This document shows, in pieces, positions 6,671 to 8,252 of a stretch of DNA of 8,252 nucleotides (position 1 is its first letter; every line of letters starts with the position of its first letter). The notes under the pieces were generated by a model. The model had not been told where the DNA came from, ran no database searches, and was given only the letters and a program-made list of their open reading frames with translations. Position numbers and translations under genes: made by a program. Source of the DNA: an uncultured Porphyromonadaceae bacterium (GTDB taxonomy: Bacteria; Bacteroidota; Bacteroidia; Bacteroidales; Muribaculaceae); the NCBI GenBank assembly GCA_900555165.1, contig USKE01000093.1, positions 1 to 8,252 on the forward strand, read 5' to 3'.

Positions 6671-6686
6671 CTAAAAAATTAGTTTT
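6647..6686. promoter_or_regulatory. 40-bp perfect inverted repeat, likely operator of the BlaI-type repressor
   Basis: AAAACTAATTTTTTAGTT (6647-6664) and its exact complement AACTAAAAAATTAGTTTT (6669-6686) flank ACGC. Each arm contains a near-palindromic ACTAA-N4-TTAGT core (6650-6663 and 6670-6683), so the region reads as two dimer sites 20 bp apart, about two helical turns on the same DNA face. The start-proximal site fills the -33/-7 spacer; the distal one adjoins and covers the -33 side. Binding of the adjacent repressor is inferred. The AT-rich block also stands out against the GC-rich surroundings. Confidence 0.75.
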
Positions 6687-6760
6687 GGGCAAAAAAAGTG
6701 TGTGCGGCCAGCCGGAACGGGTTGCGCACATAATATGAAGGGGTGGGTTATGGCGGGTTA

Positions 6761-6796
6761 GTGGTGTTTGAGGTGGTGTTTGTGGCGGTGTTTGTG
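6761..6796. repeat. Three 12-bp tandem direct repeats, consensus G(T/C)GGTGTTTG(A/T)G
   Basis: Units at 6761-6772, 6773-6784 and 6785-6796 each differ from the consensus at no more than one or two positions; a partial GCGG follows. Similar G/T-rich sequence extends upstream (GGGTGGGTTATGGCGGGTTA). The function is unknown; it may be a slippage-prone microsatellite-like tract or a protein-binding array. Confidence 0.75.
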
Positions 6797-6809
6797 GCGG
6801 CCCGGTCGG

Positions 6810-6835
6810 GTTATCGGGCCAGCTGGCCCGATAAC
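6810..6835. repeat. 26-bp perfect palindrome (arms GTTATCGGGCCAG)
   Basis: GTTATCGGGCCAG is followed directly by its complement CTGGCCCGATAAC with no gap. It could form a strong 11-bp stem with an AGCT loop in RNA. It lies 93 bp past the stop of the DUF6377-type gene. No T-run follows on either strand, so it may be an atypical terminator, an RNA-stabilising 3' hairpin, or a protein-binding site. Confidence 0.7.
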
Positions 6836-6928
6836 TGAAACAGAGGCCGTTCAGGTGGGGTATTTTTGGCCGGGGCATTCTGGTGCCGGAAAAACTGGCC
6901 CCGCTGCGCCACCGGTCACTTGCCCCGG

Positions 6929-8252
6929 TTACTTGCCGGGGATGGCCATGACGTCGGCCTCGAAGGTGTCGCGTGAGATGGCGCGGTTGCGCAGGCGGTT
7001 GCGGTAGGCGTAGACGGTGTTCACGCTCAGGTTGAGGGCGGCGGCGATGCGGGCGGCGTCGTCGATGCCCAGGCGCATGAAGGCCAGGATGCGCAGTGCC
7101 GGGTTGAGTTTGCCGTTGGGGTCAGGAGCGATGGCCTCGTCGGGGCGCAGAAGGTCGTTGACGCGCTCTACGAAGTCGGGATATATGTGCAGGAAGGCAC
7201 CGTCGAACGCCTCGTAATATGTGCGGCTCTGTTCCTCGACGAACTTGCCCGAATTGGTGAGCGCCAGCAGTTCGTCGGCCTGTCCGGCCGAGATCTTGCG
7301 GTTCACAAGTTTTGAGAAATCGCGCAGACGGTCCATGTAGATCGAGCAGAGCGTGATGAACTGGCTTATATATATGTCTTTCGATGTGCTGGCCTCCTGC
7401 AGGTCTGATTTCAGGCGCTCGACACGTGTGAGCTGTTTGCGCAGGAAATATATGGTGTAGACAAGTAGCAGCAGGGCTACTATGAGCACCACGATGGCGA
7501 TGGTGGTGAATGTGCGGTAGCGGGCTATCTCGCGGCGGTGGTCGTTCTCGACCAGGCTGAACAGCTTTGTGGTGCGCGACATGCGCACGAGGCCGCGCGA
7601 GTTCACGGCGTTATCGAGCGCCAGAGTAAGGTAGTTGTGCGCGCGGTCGGTGCGTCCCTGCTCGAAGAGGGCGCCTCCGAGATCCTGCAGCGAGGTTATC
7701 TCGAAGTTTGCACGTCTGACGTCACTGCGGGCCGACTGTGCCAGACGCACCAGATATTCGTTGCGGTCGCCGCGTATCTGCGCCATCTGCGCCAGCAGGT
7801 GGGCCACAATGGCATAGTCTTCGTGGTCAGGGCTGATCGATGCTATCAGGGCCGTGAGCATTTCGTTGGCCTTGGCGTATTCATGCACCGAGAAATAGTA
7901 TTCGCCCAGGTTGCGGCGGTATTTCGGGGTTGTGGGATCGAGTAGCGGCAACGCCTTGTTCTGGCTCTCGGCGGCTTTGTTGATCCACATTTCCTGTGCC
8001 TCGGGGTATCCGTCGTAGTTGTTGGAGATATATGAGTACATCTGGCGTCTGGCCATGTGGTAGGCCGCCATAAGGTCGGGGGTTATGCCTGTGGTGTCGA
8101 TGGCATTGTGGTCGTTCAGCGCCTCGTTGACCATGCCGCCGAGGGCGAAAGCCACGGCGCGGGCCATGCGGTAGCGTGTCACGGCGTCGCGGTTGCCGGC
8201 GATTCCCTCCTCGGTCAGCGTCCGGCGCACCTTCGCCGGCACGCCCACCACA
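6929..8252 (-). CDS. Membrane-anchored TPR/HTH regulator, DUF6377 type, C-terminal part (5' end beyond window)
   Basis: The frame is open to the right edge, so the true start lies beyond 8252; the GTG at 8249-8251 is probably internal. About 440 residues are visible. The first 245 or so are helical and TPR-like (for example KYRRNLGEYYFSVHEYAKAN, 110-129, and SLQDLGGALFEQGRTDRAHN, 187-206) and should be periplasmic. One transmembrane helix spans about 248-270 (TTIAIVVLIVALLLLVYTIYF). A cytoplasmic coiled segment follows (271-295), and the protein ends in a helix-turn-helix-like region, LRILAFMRLGIDDAARIAAALNLSVNTVYAYRNRLRNRA (about 386-424). This C-terminus matches, from memory, the DUF6377 family of Bacteroidota regulators. 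It is a candidate one-component membrane transcription factor linking a periplasmic signal to DNA. Its target is unknown, and it is separated from the next operon by 312 bp. Confidence 0.85.
   Translation of the reverse strand, partial: VVGVPAKVRRTLTEEGIAGNRDAVTRYRMARAVAFALGGMVNEALNDHNAIDTTGITPDLMAAYHMARRQMYSYISNNYDGYPEAQEMWINKAAESQNKALPLLDPTTPKYRRNLGEYYFSVHEYAKANEMLTALIASISPDHEDYAIVAHLLAQMAQIRGDRNEYLVRLAQSARSDVRRANFEITSLQDLGGALFEQGRTDRAHNYLTLALDNAVNSRGLVRMSRTTKLFSLVENDHRREIARYRTFTTIAIVVLIVALLLLVYTIYFLRKQLTRVERLKSDLQEASTSKDIYISQFITLCSIYMDRLRDFSKLVNRKISAGQADELLALTNSGKFVEEQSRTYYEAFDGAFLHIYPDFVERVNDLLRPDEAIAPDPNGKLNPALRILAFMRLGIDDAARIAAALNLSVNTVYAYRNRLRNRAISRDTFEADVMAIPGK

Larger units (their letters stand above)
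6687..6928. other. Non-coding interval between the DUF6377-type gene and the blaI operator
   Basis: These 242 bp contain no convincing gene. They hold the direct repeats at 6761-6796, the palindrome at 6810-6835, and several weak GC hairpins such as CCCCGG/CCGGGG at 6923-6928 and 6936-6941 spanning the upstream gene's stop. No hairpin is followed by a T-run on the minus strand, so the end of the upstream transcript is not obvious. The plus strand is unusually G/T-rich from about 6738 to 6800. Confidence 0.6.

Noticed and set aside
6663..6878. Open frame of 71 codons on the minus strand with a (PPQT)n repeat
   Set aside because: The repeat is only the translation of the 12-bp direct repeats; the frame ends inside the 40-bp operator, has no family resemblance and no promoter.

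Overview
The window looks like chromosomal DNA from a fairly GC-rich member of the Bacteroidales (Bacteroidota). A Muribaculaceae-type gut bacterium would fit, but the genus cannot be fixed from sequence alone. The support is: promoters of the TAnnTTTG (-7) type, no strong Shine-Dalgarno sequences, an OMP_b-brl_3-type outer-membrane barrel protein, a BlaI/M56-TonB pair, and a DUF6377-type membrane regulator. All eight recognisable genes lie on the minus strand, so transcription runs from high to low coordinates. No mobile element, CRISPR array, tRNA or rRNA was seen.

Layout in transcription order (right to left). (1) 8252-6929 is the C-terminal part of a membrane-anchored TPR/HTH regulator of the DUF6377 type, open at the window edge. 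(2) 6928-6617 is a 312-bp intergenic region. It holds a 26-bp perfect palindrome, three 12-bp direct repeats, and a 40-bp perfect inverted repeat that covers the promoter of the next operon. (3) 6616-4364 is a two-gene operon: a BlaI/MecI-family repressor, then an M56 (BlaR1/MecR1-like) metalloprotease whose periplasmic sensor is replaced by a TonB C-terminal domain, a Thr/Ser-rich stalk and a short plug-like tail. A rho-independent terminator follows at 4293-4251. (4) 4165-657 is a tight four-gene operon: small ECF sigma factor, one-pass anti-sigma-like protein, small secreted protein, and TonB-receptor-like outer-membrane barrel. The first three genes overlap by ATGA. (5) 540-1 is the N-terminal half of carA (carbamoyl-phosphate synthase small subunit) with its own promoter.

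Functionally the centre of the window is two envelope-sensing modules back to back. In the BlaI/M56 module the protease would sense a periplasmic event and cleave the repressor, which probably controls its own operon through the 40-bp operator. In the ECF module the sigma factor is probably held by the membrane protein, and the secreted protein and barrel protein are either its output or its signal source. The main points for a second look are the three-part protease fusion, the operator/promoter architecture, and the unusual anti-sigma plus secreted-protein arrangement. carA is a housekeeping gene that happens to sit downstream.
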